Shown here: positions 8,146 through 17,667 of the stretch, piece by piece
Layout: each line of letters begins with the position of its first letter
Numbering within the stretch: the stretch's first letter is position 1
NCBI GenBank assembly: GCA_905181815.1
Contig: CAJIZA010000005.1
Span: 243,407 to 307,406 of the forward strand
Length of the DNA stretch: 64,000 nt
Direction: 5' to 3'
Origin: an uncultured Planktomarina sp.
GTDB taxonomy: Bacteria; Pseudomonadota; Alphaproteobacteria; Rhodobacterales; Rhodobacteraceae
Notes under the pieces: generated by a model
The model's database searches: none
The model's input: only the letters and a program-made list of their open reading frames with translations
Told to the model about the DNA's origin: nothing
Position numbers and translations under genes: made by a program

Positions 8146-9793
8146 TCAAGATTTATTCCAGCCGTCTACCAGTTGGGTGACATAGTCTGATGACGAAGTC
8201 GACGTATTGACCACTTTCTCCATGTCAGAAAATTGTCTTGTATATTGCGCCTGAAGGAGAGCCTCACGTTGGTCAATTTTAGTTAATCTTGCGTCTAAAG
8301 AAGAAACCCGCTCTTTGTACAGATCGACAGTGGCATCAAGATTTCCTGCAGTCGCAAGCGCATCAGAAAAGAAATTAAGCAATTTCGTTTTCGCACTTCG
8401 CCCAACATAGATTACCAGATCCCCAGGGGTCTCACTTGATGTTTGAAACAAAAATCCTGAGTAATCTGATGTACTAAAGTTAAATTTACCAGAACCAGAA
8501 CTAGAACTGGTTAGATCTTTTGCGGAGGTAGTTCCATGACTCAATTTATCGTTAGAATCTGTGAAAGTGTGCTTGCCTTCTGGAACAGTTGAGTCCGCTG
8601 CCGCATATACAAAGACATTCGGGTCACTCGCATAGGCCTTATCTTCTGTCAGTGCATCAAATTTTTCAGGGGAATTAGTATACGTGCGATCAAAACTTGT
8701 TTGATCAAACACATACGATCCATCCTTAGCCGTCTTTATTCCAAAATCTACAAAATAGATATTGTTATCACCGAAACCTGCAATGGGTGCCGTCATAAAA
8801 TTGGTAAGTTTTCTTTTTGCATTCCTAAGAAACGAACTGTGAGCTAACTCACCATTTTCGTCACCAACTTCATCAATGAAGCCAAGCGTGTTTAGATCAG
8901 ATTTATAAGCATTAAGGTCTGCAACCAATGTTTCAACTGTTTTTTTAATATTTTCTGAAGTCTTTGTTACCGTTATCGACTGAGGCTGAGTTCTTTTAGT
9001 TAAGAGCTCCACTTGGACGCCAGGAATTATATCTGTTATTTTGTTACTCGAACGCGAATAGTCTTGACCGTTAAATTCAAAAGTGGCGTCTACAGCCTGT
9101 TGGAAGAAGTCATCCGTCCCAGCCGCTTGCCAGTCTTCCATCCTGTACCTGCCGTTATTCGTCATCTTGAAAACCGTTTTTTGACTCCAGTCTCACTAGT
9201 CAAAACCACTGAATAGTTACTTGAGTTCGCGTCAACCTGTACGAGCTCCGCTTTTAGTCCTGTTATATTATTCAACTTTCACGACTGCTGAGGACAACGT
9301 GTCTCCAGACAAAACAACATCTGCTAAACGTCTGGGGTCCGATTGCGTCCATCCACTGTCATGTTCACGTATTCGATCCAAATTCTATTGTTATGGTTTG
9401 ATCTTGGATGTCCTACTCACGAGTAGTTTCGCCATCTGCTCGCCATATCTGTGGCTTAGCAATTTCAACTTTTTCAAATGTATTAGCCCCCTCTTGAAGG
9501 AGAGCTTGGTCCACAACAGTGGAACGCATATAAGTGGAATTTGGTGACTGTTTAAGATCAAACCGGGAACCCGAGCTCATCGAGTTTACGAGCGTCTGCG
9601 TCGCTGACATGCTTGATTTAAGTGTGCCCATACCTGAGATTGAAGTTTCTACCTTCTCTTTCTGGGCGGTTACAACTTCTTTTACCGGCACAATCGTGGC
9701 ATCAACAATCGCATCAACAATTTCAGGAATATTATACCCTGAGCCACTCTTGTTAATCATGCTCACGTAGTCGTTACTAATCGTTTGGCTCAT
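8146..9793 (-). pseudogene. fliD: Flagellar cap protein FliD, disrupted by several frameshifts
   Basis: Two large pieces of FliD are visible. An N-terminal piece starts at ATG 9793 (IPEIVDAIVDATIVPVKE, the typical entry helix) and stops at 9413. A C-terminal piece covers 9165-8146 and ends in the usual coiled coil (LDARLTKIDQREALLQAQY, then a WN C-terminus). Between 9165 and 9430 fragments in other frames still read as FliD, for example DIQDQTITIEFGS, DPRRLADVVLSGDTLSSAVV and NNITGLKAELVQVDANSSNY. At least three further shifts or stops are therefore needed to rebuild one protein of about 550 residues. FliD caps the filament and polymerises flagellin. It follows motB. Either a badly sequenced stretch or a genuinely dead gene. 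Confidence 0.85.
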
Positions 9794-9840
9794 AAAAACG
9801 CTCCTAATTAATAAACGACCAACTTAGCTAAAAACTTAGA

Positions 9841-11040
9841 TCAATACGAAATTTCAATTTCAATTCTGCGATTTTCTTCACGGCCCTCTGCAGTGACATT
9901 ATCCGCAACAGGATCTGTTTCACCTTTACTGACTGCCGACATCCGGCCACCCGACACTAAACCTGTTTCCTCAATCGTCTGGACTACACTTGCAGCCCGC
10001 GCCGCAGCCAAATCCCAATTGTCCCGAAACTTCCCATTCGAAATTGGTACGTCATCCGTGTGGCCTGTAACGGTGATCGTACTCTCAGGGCTCATTGCCG
10101 TGAGCGCAATGCGGTCTAGAATTGCCTGTGCATCGCCGGTTAAGTCCGCAGTCCCAGATGGGAATGCACCACCAGCACCGACGGATATAAAGACGCTACC
10201 CTCGCGCTGCTCAATGTCGATCAATCCCTGGTCAATTTGCTCTTGTAGAGCCACAGTCAACTCTTCGGTGGCCTTAGAGGCATTCTGCAGCTTTTCACTT
10301 TCTTGCTCAGATGATCCACCCTGATCTGTTCCATTCTCGGGAAAGCTCTCCTCAAGGGATGCGGCTAATTCTTGGAGTTCGGCCTCTAGGCCGCCAAATA
10401 GCACTTCACTTTCGGAGGCCCCAGCAGCCTGGCGAGCCTCAGCAAGTGCGTTCATCGTCTCCTGGATCATACTTTTAATTTCTGCTGGATCCAATTCTTC
10501 CTTCGGAAAATTAATCACAACATTTTCGCCGAGGGTTTCTATTTGCACCTCCCCGCTATCAATAGCTTTTTTTAACTGCTTGGCCAATTCTGTAGCATCA
10601 AGGGATGCATCACTTTCGCCTCCAGCGCCATCAAAGTCAGAGTCCTTTTTCTTATCTGCCTCGCCGCCCTCAGGGGAATCTTCTAATTTGGTTTGCAACT
10701 CCAATTCAGGCTTTTGAAGTTCGGTCGTCTGTTGGCGGAGAGTTTCAGTGACAGCCGGAGTTGGGTTAGGGCTAAAGTTCAACGATATTACCGTCGTCCC
10801 CTTAGGTTGCTCTACGACTGGAACCACTTTCTGAACACCAAATGCCTCACGAAGTGAACCTGAAATTTGTTTAAATTTTGGAACGTTAAATTCGGCGAAT
10901 GACAGGATAAGAACGAAGAAAGCCATCAACAATGTTGCCATATCAGCAAACGTTGCCATCCATGCAGGCGCACCGGGTGGAGGGCACTTAGGGCAATCCG
11001 GTTCGTCCTGTTCTTCGTCGTTGAGAGCTTCTTCAGCCAT
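9841..11040 (-). CDS. motB: Stator protein MotB, PomB-like
   Basis: This is a 399-residue stator subunit. Near the N-terminus is the plug/TM segment PAWMATFADMATLLMAFFV with the ion-binding aspartate at about residue 33, followed by LSFAEFNVPKFKQISGS. The wording is that of PomB-type, sodium-linked stators. The C-terminal 150 residues form the OmpA/MotB peptidoglycan-binding domain (VTGHTDDVPI, NWDLAAARAASV). The linker between them (about residues 90-260) is long and acidic, making the protein longer than most MotB. It follows motA by 20 bases and precedes fliD. Confidence 0.93.
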   Translation of the reverse strand: MAEEALNDEEQDEPDCPKCPPPGAPAWMATFADMATLLMAFFVLILSFAEFNVPKFKQISGSLREAFGVQKVVPVVEQPKGTTVISLNFSPNPTPAVTETLRQQTTELQKPELELQTKLEDSPEGGEADKKKDSDFDGAGGESDASLDATELAKQLKKAIDSGEVQIETLGENVVINFPKEELDPAEIKSMIQETMNALAEARQAAGASESEVLFGGLEAELQELAASLEESFPENGTDQGGSSEQESEKLQNASKATEELTVALQEQIDQGLIDIEQREGSVFISVGAGGAFPSGTADLTGDAQAILDRIALTAMSPESTITVTGHTDDVPISNGKFRDNWDLAAARAASVVQTIEETGLVSGGRMSAVSKGETDPVADNVTAEGREENRRIEIEISY

Positions 11041-11060
11041 AATAAATCAACTCACCTTTA

Positions 11061-11825
11061 CTATGCCGCGACTTCAAATTTGGCTTGAAGCTTAGGTGGT
11101 AATGTGGCTGCCATTTGGTCTTGAATGTTTCTAGGGCTATCGCTTCGAGCAATGCCGCGCAAACCTTCTAATACGAACTGGCGATAGCTAATCTCAAATT
11201 CGGTAAAGCCCTCTAATTTTTTTGCCATTGGCATGAACATCACATTAGCGACAAAGGCGCCGTAAAGTGTTGTCAAAAGGGCAACGGCCATGGCTGGACC
11301 AATTGATTTAGGGTCGCCCATGTTACCCAGCATCAAAACCAGACCAATAAGAGTACCGATCATGCCCATAGCTGGAGCGATATCAACCCAGCTAGTCACG
11401 CACCCAGTTGTAGCCGCATGCCTGCCTTTCATGGACGTGATTTCGGCATTCATTTGTTTAATCAGCTTCTGCTCGTCAGCTCCATCCACCAACATTTGCA
11501 TGCCTTTTTCAAAGAACCTGTCCGGGACCGGCTGGCCTTCCAATGCCATCATTCCGTCTTTCCGAGCCATACCCGCAAGCTCAACCATACGCTCGACAGT
11601 TTCATCAAGTTTTGGCAAGCCAGGCTTGAAACACTTTCCCATAGCCTTGAAACTGGCCAAAAAGGTTGGCATCGGCGCGGTGTACATAACCGCAAAGAAC
11701 GAGCCACCAAACACAATCAAAATGGACTGGTTATCCACAAAGGGCGCAACACCACCCCCCGCAATCATCGCGGCTAAAATCATCCCAACGGCACCGATAA
11801 AACCAAGAATGGCTGCAATATCCAT
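11061..11825 (-). CDS. motA: Stator protein MotA, PomA-like
   Basis: This 254-residue protein has four membrane segments: MDIAAILGFIGAVGMILAAM at the N-terminus, a second near residue 35, and the two C-terminal ones around WVDIAPAMGMIGTLIGLVL and GPAMAVALLTTLYGAFVANV. The sequence and length resemble Vibrio PomA more than enteric MotA, so sodium coupling is likely. Together with MotB it forms the torque-generating stator in the inner membrane. A strong ribosome site AAGGAG precedes ATG 11825. It is first in motA-motB-fliD and is preceded by a probable sigma-54 element. Confidence 0.95.
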   Translation of the reverse strand: MDIAAILGFIGAVGMILAAMIAGGGVAPFVDNQSILIVFGGSFFAVMYTAPMPTFLASFKAMGKCFKPGLPKLDETVERMVELAGMARKDGMMALEGQPVPDRFFEKGMQMLVDGADEQKLIKQMNAEITSMKGRHAATTGCVTSWVDIAPAMGMIGTLIGLVLMLGNMGDPKSIGPAMAVALLTTLYGAFVANVMFMPMAKKLEGFTEFEISYRQFVLEGLRGIARSDSPRNIQDQMAATLPPKLQAKFEVAA

Positions 11826-11855
11826 GTTAGAGTCTCCTTATCCACTTCCGAGTAT

Positions 11856-11870
11856 ACAAGATTTGTACCA
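11856..11870 (-). promoter_or_regulatory. Possible sigma-54 promoter of motA-motB-fliD
   Basis: The minus strand reads TGGTACA, four bases, TTGT. The GG doublet and spacing are right, but the -12 half has GT instead of GC. It is placed well, about 31 bases before the motA ATG. It is a weaker match than the other sigma-54 sites here. Confidence 0.45.
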
Positions 11871-11944
11871 TTCTATATAAGTCTTATGAAAATAAATAAC
11901 CAGACAGCTGTAAGGTTCTCCAGTTCACGTTAGAAAGTATAGCA

Positions 11945-12469
11945 ATGTACAAATATTTTATTAGCTTCGTTGTTTTATCAATCTACCTTACCAGCCAAGC
12001 TTCTGCTCAATTCATGGCAAGGCAACATACTGTAAAAGATCTACAATCAGGCACAACTTGGCTTCGCTGTTCGGTTGGGCAAGCATGGGATCCAACACTC
12101 AACACATGTACTGGCGACATTGTTAAACTTGACCATATTCAAATTAAGTACGCCATAAGCGAAGCAAAACGACAGCTAGGAGGCAACTGGAGACTGCCGA
12201 CCCTTCAAGAGCTAGAGAGCCTGGTTTGCGAGGAGTGCTCGCCACCTAAAGTAAACTCGAAATATTTCCCTAATATATCTCCTGAAGCTTACTGGAGCGG
12301 TGATAAAAATGCGCTCAACTCCAAAATGTTCTGGTCAGTGAATTTCATGACGGGCCACTCATACTCAAGATTTTTTCCATACCAATCTTCTACCAGTTTT
12401 GCTGGTATCCGCAGATTAATAACCGTTCTTCATTTATTTGTTATGCAAGGCTCACTAAAGTCAAAATAA
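11945..12469 (+). CDS. Secreted DUF1566-like protein
   Basis: This 174-residue protein has a signal peptide (FISFVVLSIYLTSQASA). It then has a pattern typical of DUF1566 (Lcl C-terminal-like): TWLRCSVGQAWD, CTGD, WRLPTLQELESLV, YWSGD, FWSVNFMTGHS. Four cysteines could pair. Proteins of this type are secreted or surface domains, sometimes near motility genes; the role is unknown. The last 16 residues do not look like the family ending, and the +2 frame stops earlier with LLVSAD. A small indel near 12400 is possible. It converges on the gene at 12441 and overlaps its 3' end. Confidence 0.55.
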   Translation: MYKYFISFVVLSIYLTSQASAQFMARQHTVKDLQSGTTWLRCSVGQAWDPTLNTCTGDIVKLDHIQIKYAISEAKRQLGGNWRLPTLQELESLVCEECSPPKVNSKYFPNISPEAYWSGDKNALNSKMFWSVNFMTGHSYSRFFPYQSSTSFAGIRRLITVLHLFVMQGSLKSK

Positions 12470-13018
12470 TTACAAAACCACAGACAACTGCCGCTGAGAT
12501 TTCCATCACCTGTGCCTTAGCATTTTTAACATTTGCCAAATACGAAGTTCGAATTTTTTCTACACGATCATTATATATTTGAGTTGCAATTTGATACGCA
12601 TTTATCATGTCTGAGCCTAAGTCTGACAACTGCTGACCTAGCGCCTCTTCCGATATGGACGACTTTATAATTTGTTCAATTTCTTCCAAACTTGCAGACG
12701 TAAGATTTACAGACTTAGGCACTGGAACTCCCCTAAATAAGAGAAACCCATTTTCAGGATAAACTGCTGGGAGAGGGTTGACTGGCACTGAGTTCGAAAA
12801 GTAGCCAAAACAATTTAACTCGTCAGTTGTAAAAAATCTATTTGGTAATTCATAACTAGAAATCTGTTGTTCGTTTATAGCTACTAAAGTGTCTACCATC
12901 TTTATTGCAAAATCAGATTCAAATTTTTGTTGCTCTTGCTCGGAGCGGGTTTCAACTTCACCTTCAGCGACCGCGTCCTCTGAAGCGCATCTAAAGGTTG
13001 TTCCACTTCTTCAGCCAT
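12441..13018 (-). CDS. Tail-anchored membrane protein of unknown function (frameshifted N-terminus)
   Basis: The main frame from ATG 12899 gives 152 residues ending in a membrane segment (VMEISAAVVCGFVIILTLVS) right at the C-terminus. The same frame stays open upstream as EDAVAEGEVETRSEQEQQKF and FESDFAIK, but without a start. A second frame begins at ATG 13018 with MAEEVEQPLDALQ, an N-terminus like those of MotB, FliL and FliG here. A one-base shift near 12975-12990 would fuse them to about 190 residues. I do not recognise the family. It lies just downstream of the flagellin terminator, so it probably has its own promoter. Confidence 0.55.
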
Positions 13019-13070
13019 AGATTATGCCTCCCGCCAGAATACTATTCTATATTGAGTTTAAGGCAAGAAA

Positions 13071-13099
13071 AAGCGGCCAGAATTGTGTTTTGGCCGCTT
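13071..13099 (-). terminator. Rho-independent terminator after the flagellin gene
   Basis: AAGCGGCCA and TGGCCGCTT form a perfect nine-base stem around an 11-base loop, followed on the minus strand by a T run. It lies about 40 bases past the flagellin stop codon at 13139. Confidence 0.85.
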
Positions 13100-13138
13100 A
13101 AACTTTTTCAATTTTGGTATCTCAGACACGTGTCTAAT

Positions 13139-13989
13139 CTAGGATTGGATCAATGCCAGCATTCCCTGGCCCTGTGCGTTAGCCTGCGCAAGCATCGCCG
13201 TACCAGCTTGAGCAAGAATTTGCCCCTTGGCCAACTCAGTTGTCTCACCAGCAAAATCTACATCCATCTTTGAAGAAATATCTAACTGATAGCCAGCTGA
13301 CAAACTGCTCATGTGAGTCATGGTGTTTGTTACAGTGTTGAATAATGCACCAGCTTCAACTGCCATTGCATCTACAGTTGTCTTAAGCGATTTAAGAGCA
13401 GTTACGACATTAGCGCTAGTAGGAAGATCAGCACCAGCTCGAGCGATATCAGCACCTGTTAATGCGTTGGTAACCGGGGTGGATGCGGTGTCGGTGATAG
13501 TAGGTATCGCAAAGGCGGTTAATTCCACGGCGATGGTACCCGCATTTCGGCCAAACCCTACAGTCACGCCTGTACCATCGGTCAGGGTATTGCCCTTCCA
13601 CTTGGCATCGGTCGCAATTCTTGTCATCTCAGTAAATAGAGTATCAGCTTCTGCATCTATTGCGGCTCTGTCTTCTGTGGTTGCAAAACCATTAGTACCA
13701 GCAGCGTACAATTCTTCTAACCGCACTACAATATCATTCAATTGCGACACATCGTTATTTAACATCTCAACGGCCTGTAAAGCTTCAGTGCCATTTTTCA
13801 AACCAACCTTGAGGCTAGCCGCCTCAGCCATCGTACCATATGCAACGGCCTTTGTACCGTAGCATCACCTGGCGATATATTTTGCTTGCCACTAGCCAAC
13901 CTCTGCATACTCATGGAAACTTTCTCAGAATTTTGGTTCAATGAGTTTTGCACTCGGTAGAATGCACCACCTGCGTTAATCGATGTCAT
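13139..13989 (-). pseudogene. Flagellin (frameshifted near residue 43)
   Basis: The N-terminal frame starts at ATG 13989 (ribosome site AAAGGAG) with MTSINAGGAFYRVQNSLNQN, then MQRLASGKQNISPGDA, a typical flagellin N-terminus. It then leaves frame. The remaining frame continues as TKAVAYGTMAEAASLKVG, NGTEALQAVEMLNND and ends at 13139 with the flagellin C-terminal helix (AKGQILAQAGTAMLAQANAQ). One added base near 13866-13870 (GATGCT to GATGCTT) restores a protein of about 283 residues. The gene has a sigma-28-type promoter and its own terminator. The single shift in a key gene is more likely a sequence error than decay, but decay is not excluded. Confidence 0.88.
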
Positions 13990-14032
13990 GATATACTCCT
14001 TTTTCATTCGAGCTATTAAGCCCTCAGGTAGT

Positions 14033-14059
14033 TTAACGTCTGACGTCAATAAAAGTTTA
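14033..14059 (-). promoter_or_regulatory. Sigma-28 (FliA) promoter of the flagellin gene
   Basis: On the minus strand TAAACTTT, 11 bases, GACGTTAA matches the sigma-28 consensus TAAAGTTT-N11-GCCGATAA at 13 of 16 positions with exact spacing. It ends about 44 bases before the flagellin ATG. Confidence 0.7.
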
Positions 14060-14179
14060 GAAATGGATTCTTTGGATACCTAAATACATGTCAAAATTCT
14101 GACATTGAACAGGTGTCAAATTGATTTTTTGGCATCTCTACAAGACGCTGCTAATCTTAGTTTCCAAAGGAGATGAGCA

Positions 14180-15643
14180 ATGAAACTTGATTTCAGCATT
14201 AACATGGGACAGCGTCAGGGGCTGACGCTCACGGCTCAAGTACAGCAAGCGATTAAGTTGCTACAAATGACGAACCTAGAGGTCAACGAATACATAGAAG
14301 AGAACTTCGCTGTTAATCCCTTTGTCGAATTGAATGATAAAATTGCTCGCGAAAAAAATTCAAGCGCAAGTGATGCAAGAGCTGAAACTCTCTCAACTGC
14401 AAAAGCATTAGAAGATAAGCCTTTTGGCACGGAAAAACAAAAAACAAAAACCGAAATAGAGAACCAATTTGAAACTGGAGACAGCTTTAAAACTAAGAGT
14501 ACTGTGTCAAAAGAACAAAGCGATTTTGATCCTGTGCAGTTATTAAAATCACATGATAAATCACTATATGTACACTGCGGGGACTACATAGAGAGCCTGG
14601 GTTTCACTCAGCAAGAGCAAATTGTAGCCTACAAATTTTTAGAGGAATTGGAGCCCACTGGCTGGGTGGATGTGACTGCGAAAAATGTGGCCAGCCAGAC
14701 TTTGGTAGACCTGAACGTCGTTGAGGATGTGCTAGACACCTTACAGACGATCGAGCCTGCTGGTTTGTTTGCAAGAACTTTGGCGGAGTGCCTGACGCTA
14801 CAGGCCAAAGATAAGGCACTGCTGGACGAGACACTCGAAAATATTTTAGACAATTTGCATCTACTGGGCAGTGGTAAATTTGATTTACTTAAACGTCGCT
14901 GCGGCTGCAGTGACGCAGAACTTGCCGAAAAATTAAGAGTGATTAAAAGCTTCGACCCCAAGCCCGGCCTTCAATTTTCTTCAGAGGCAATCAACATACG
15001 AGAGCCAGACTTGAAGATTACAAAAAAGGATGACGGCTGGCTAGTTACACTCAACAAGTCCACACTTCCAAGCGTTGTCATTGACAAGACATATGCAAAA
15101 ACTGTTCGAAAATCCAAAATGGACGCTGAACAAAAAGAATTCATTAAAGAAAAAATAGCTGAGGCAAATTGGTTAAAAAATGCTTTGCAAAAACGAAACG
15201 ACACGATGCTTCGCGTAGGCGCTGAGATTGCGAAAAGACAAACAGCGTTTCTAGAGAAAGGGCCGAGCTATATTCAGCCCATGATCCTACGTGATGTTGC
15301 TGAAGCGGTTGACATGCATGAGAGCACAATCAGTCGGGTAACCACGGGGTCTCTCATGGAAACCCCGCAGGGCACTCTAGAACTGAAAGCTTTTTTCAGC
15401 GTTAGTTTGCAGCTGAATGACGACCAGAGCTCACAATCTTCGGCCGCAGTAAAGTTCAAAATTAGAAAATTAATTGACAACGAACAACCACAAAGCCCGA
15501 TAAGCGACGATGAAATCGTAGAAACCCTAAAGTCCAGCGGCATAAACGTGGCCCGCCGCACAGTTGCAAAATATAGAAAAGTACAAAACATTCCAGCTTC
15601 ATTCATGCGTAAACGTCAGAATACATTATCCGGAATGCTGTAA
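14180..15643 (+). CDS. rpoN: RNA polymerase sigma-54 factor RpoN
   Basis: This 487-residue sigma factor has three parts. The N-terminal glutamine-rich activator-interacting region I runs QGLTLTAQVQQAIKLLQMTN. A core-binding domain follows. The C-terminal DNA-binding part ends in the RpoN box ARRTVAKYR at about residue 465. The ribosome site AAAGGAG precedes the ATG. Its position inside a flagellar locus parallels the dedicated RpoN of the Rhodobacter sphaeroides fla1 system, which serves flagellar rather than nitrogen promoters. It probably directs the ten sigma-54-type sites found in this window. Confidence 0.95.
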   Translation: MKLDFSINMGQRQGLTLTAQVQQAIKLLQMTNLEVNEYIEENFAVNPFVELNDKIAREKNSSASDARAETLSTAKALEDKPFGTEKQKTKTEIENQFETGDSFKTKSTVSKEQSDFDPVQLLKSHDKSLYVHCGDYIESLGFTQQEQIVAYKFLEELEPTGWVDVTAKNVASQTLVDLNVVEDVLDTLQTIEPAGLFARTLAECLTLQAKDKALLDETLENILDNLHLLGSGKFDLLKRRCGCSDAELAEKLRVIKSFDPKPGLQFSSEAINIREPDLKITKKDDGWLVTLNKSTLPSVVIDKTYAKTVRKSKMDAEQKEFIKEKIAEANWLKNALQKRNDTMLRVGAEIAKRQTAFLEKGPSYIQPMILRDVAEAVDMHESTISRVTTGSLMETPQGTLELKAFFSVSLQLNDDQSSQSSAAVKFKIRKLIDNEQPQSPISDDEIVETLKSSGINVARRTVAKYRKVQNIPASFMRKRQNTLSGML

Positions 15644-15725
15644 TAAATTTATTGAAAAATCGCTTAGCAAAAACTCGACGTATATTGACTGACCTCAATG
15701 AACCGGCGTTCATAAGTGTTCATGT

Positions 15726-15768
15726 TTTTAGGGATCGCGCCTATATTAGTTGCACTGGCTCCCTAAAA
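15726..15768. terminator. Bidirectional hairpin between convergent genes
   Basis: TTTTAGGGA (15726-15734) and TCCCTAAAA (15760-15768) form a perfect nine-base inverted repeat around a 25-base loop, with a T run on one side and A run on the other. It sits between the convergent ends of rpoN and the gene at 15855. The long loop lowers confidence. Confidence 0.5.
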
Positions 15769-15854
15769 TTTACCAAGCATACAGCTGCAAAAACTTGAAA
15801 CAAAATGATGAAAAAGAGACGCACTGCGCGCCTTAATCTTTCACGTCCAATATT

Positions 15855-16667
15855 TTAAGAACTTGAGTCTTCTATTTCTTTTGCAATAGTTTTCTTAACA
15901 TCAACACGTTTTTTTATGACGTTCTTTTCATACCTGATCTTATTTTTTGGGTCTATTCTTTTAACCAACAAACTAACATCTTGCTCACTGGTGCCTGCAA
16001 TAGTCATGTAATGGTATTTATCGTCAAACATAGTAAATGAACGCATCAAATTATTTTGGGCACGGTTGATATAAATTGCTAGAACTATCGCAGTAGCAAT
16101 AAACAAGTAGATATGAATAACAAAGGTGATCAGATATACCACTGACACAGCAGCGAGTGGTGGAAAAAGTCTATACTTCAGCAACCATAGTGGTGGGATC
16201 ATCCAAGCCAGCGGATCTGGAGAGAAACTTAAAATATCACATTTCCCTTTTCGGTCCCTATAAATTTCATAGTTTTCATAGCTCTGAAAATCGCCGAACG
16301 TATGTTTTTTGAACGCTTCCAGCACAAATTCCGTTTCGTTTTCAGTGGCGTATCCAAATGCACTTTTAATAGGGTGATCAATAAGAATATCGAACACTAC
16401 GCCGTCACGATAGAACGTCAAAAGCCACTTAGATTCTTCATTATGCTCTTGAAGGAAAGTACTTCTCAATCGCTGCGGACCATCCAAGTATGGCTTACCG
16501 TCAATCGCAATTAGAATGTCATTTTCTTCTAGCCGTTTGACATAATCTTGGACAGTTATTCCACCGGTTGCAATCTTGAGCAGGAAGCCCTGCATGTCCG
16601 CCTCGTTTTCTACAACCTCATCGGTGTCATCAATCTGCTCACCGCCTCTATTTACCTCCTCACTCAT
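15855..16667 (-). CDS. Membrane protein with PDZ-like N-terminus and DUF2628-like segment
   Basis: This 270-residue protein starts with an acidic stretch. Residues 28-95 look like a PDZ domain ('GGITVQDYVKRLEENDILIA', then IDGKPYLDGPQRLRSTFLQE). Residues 165-215 form two or three membrane segments beginning WMIPPLWLLKYRLFPPLA, which resembles DUF2628. A basic C-terminus (KKRVDVKKTIAKEI) faces the cytoplasm if the topology is simple. The start overlaps the end of the coiled-coil protein gene by eight bases, so it is the last gene of the fliO operon. I do not know a characterised homologue. A motor-associated or localisation role is inference from context. Confidence 0.55.
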   Translation of the reverse strand: MSEEVNRGGEQIDDTDEVVENEADMQGFLLKIATGGITVQDYVKRLEENDILIAIDGKPYLDGPQRLRSTFLQEHNEESKWLLTFYRDGVVFDILIDHPIKSAFGYATENETEFVLEAFKKHTFGDFQSYENYEIYRDRKGKCDILSFSPDPLAWMIPPLWLLKYRLFPPLAAVSVVYLITFVIHIYLFIATAIVLAIYINRAQNNLMRSFTMFDDKYHYMTIAGTSEQDVSLLVKRIDPKNKIRYEKNVIKKRVDVKKTIAKEIEDSSS

Positions 16668-17475
16668 GGGAATTTAAGAGGATTGGGGCAGCGGGCTTCC
16701 GCGTCACTTTTTTAGCAATTGCTTTTTTCTTAGCTGCGACTTTTGCTGTTTGGTTCATCTCAAAAATTTTGGCTACCAGGTCTTTTTGTAACATGATCAA
16801 TTGATCAACTTTGTTTTCAAGAGCCTGAAACTGCTTGTACGTTACAATACTATCACCCACGTTTTCATCACCCTCTTTTGAAGTGTCTGCCTGAACAAAA
16901 AATTTCTCCATGTTTGACATCTGTTGGGCCAGCTGGCTTTGGGTTTGCTGAGTTCTTGATTCAATACTCTCCAGTGTGGTCGTCGCGAATTGCTGTATCA
17001 GTCCCTGTACTTCCTGAATGGTGAGCTTCACCGCCTTGGAATATTTCACTTCAGCACCTGTAATGTCATCTATGGATTGCTTCGCAGCAGCCTCGAGATC
17101 AACAAGAGTTGATTTGATCTGTTCTTGATTTTTAGTATTGGATTCAATTAGCTGAATGGATTTGTCTAATTTAGCGACATTCTCAGTAAAAATAGCTAAT
17201 GCTTCGATCGAAACATTTGAATTAGTTTTCAATGTTCCGAGGGCCTTGTAGTACATCAATGAGGCAGCGCCCAGAGACACAAGACCAGCTACAATTGAAC
17301 TTATAAAAACAATCATTACTGAATTGTAGATTCTTTTAGCTTGGATATTTACAACCTCAAATTGCTCTCTGAGGTTATGAAACTCTTCAGTTACTCCAGC
17401 CGCAGTATCCGCAGCGTCCAATGCAACTTGAATACTATCCTGAATATTATCTTTTTCTGTTGTTTTAGCTGCCAT
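16660..17475 (-). CDS. Single-TM coiled-coil protein, possibly MotF-like
   Basis: This 271-residue protein has one membrane segment at about residues 53-74 (VMIVFISSIVAGLVSLGAAS). A long coiled coil follows (heptads through about residues 85-240, rich in Gln, Glu and Ala), then a Lys-rich tail (AKVAAKKKAIAKKVTRKP). Rhodobacter sphaeroides MotF is a single-TM, coiled-coil protein at the flagellated pole that is needed for rotation. Architecture and the location downstream of flhB suggest the same role here, but I cannot confirm homology by eye. It overlaps the next gene at 16667. Confidence 0.5.
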   Translation of the reverse strand: MAAKTTEKDNIQDSIQVALDAADTAAGVTEEFHNLREQFEVVNIQAKRIYNSVMIVFISSIVAGLVSLGAASLMYYKALGTLKTNSNVSIEALAIFTENVAKLDKSIQLIESNTKNQEQIKSTLVDLEAAAKQSIDDITGAEVKYSKAVKLTIQEVQGLIQQFATTTLESIESRTQQTQSQLAQQMSNMEKFFVQADTSKEGDENVGDSIVTYKQFQALENKVDQLIMLQKDLVAKIFEMNQTAKVAAKKKAIAKKVTRKPAAPILLNSHE

Positions 17476-17478
17476 CTA

Positions 17479-17667
17479 TCAAAACCTTTTGGTCAGTGCT
17501 GCACTGGATTTCAGACTATGGTAAGCACAATCTGTGCCAGTAGTTATGAGAACTGACTGGCTGGGTAGGGATTTCGACTTAAAATTGAACTTTTTACAAC
17601 CCCACGGCCGTTTTTTGTCGTGGGTCACAAAAAAGTAAAGGCAGTTGGAACATGTTATTTTGGCCAT
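17479..17667 (-). CDS. Small four-cysteine protein of the family often mislabelled uracil-DNA glycosylase
   Basis: This 62-residue protein has cysteines at 6, 9, 24 and 47. The pattern is CSNCLYFFVTHDKKRPWGC, then FNFKSKSLPS, a glycine/threonine stretch and CAYH. It matches a family of short CxxC proteins, many annotated by error as uracil-DNA glycosylase, which likely bind a metal. It lies between the FlhB-linked small membrane protein and the MotF-like protein, overlapping the former by 13 bases, so it is part of the same transcript. Function unknown. Confidence 0.6.
   Translation of the reverse strand: MAKITCSNCLYFFVTHDKKRPWGCKKFNFKSKSLPSQSVLITTGTDCAYHSLKSSAALTKRF

Noticed and set aside
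11290-11880. Long plus-strand open frame opposite motA
   Set aside because: It is the antisense shadow of a well-conserved motA gene and has no ribosome site or family motif.
14130-14146. Sigma-54 promoter for rpoN (TGGCATC)
   Set aside because: The -12 half is missing at the required distance.
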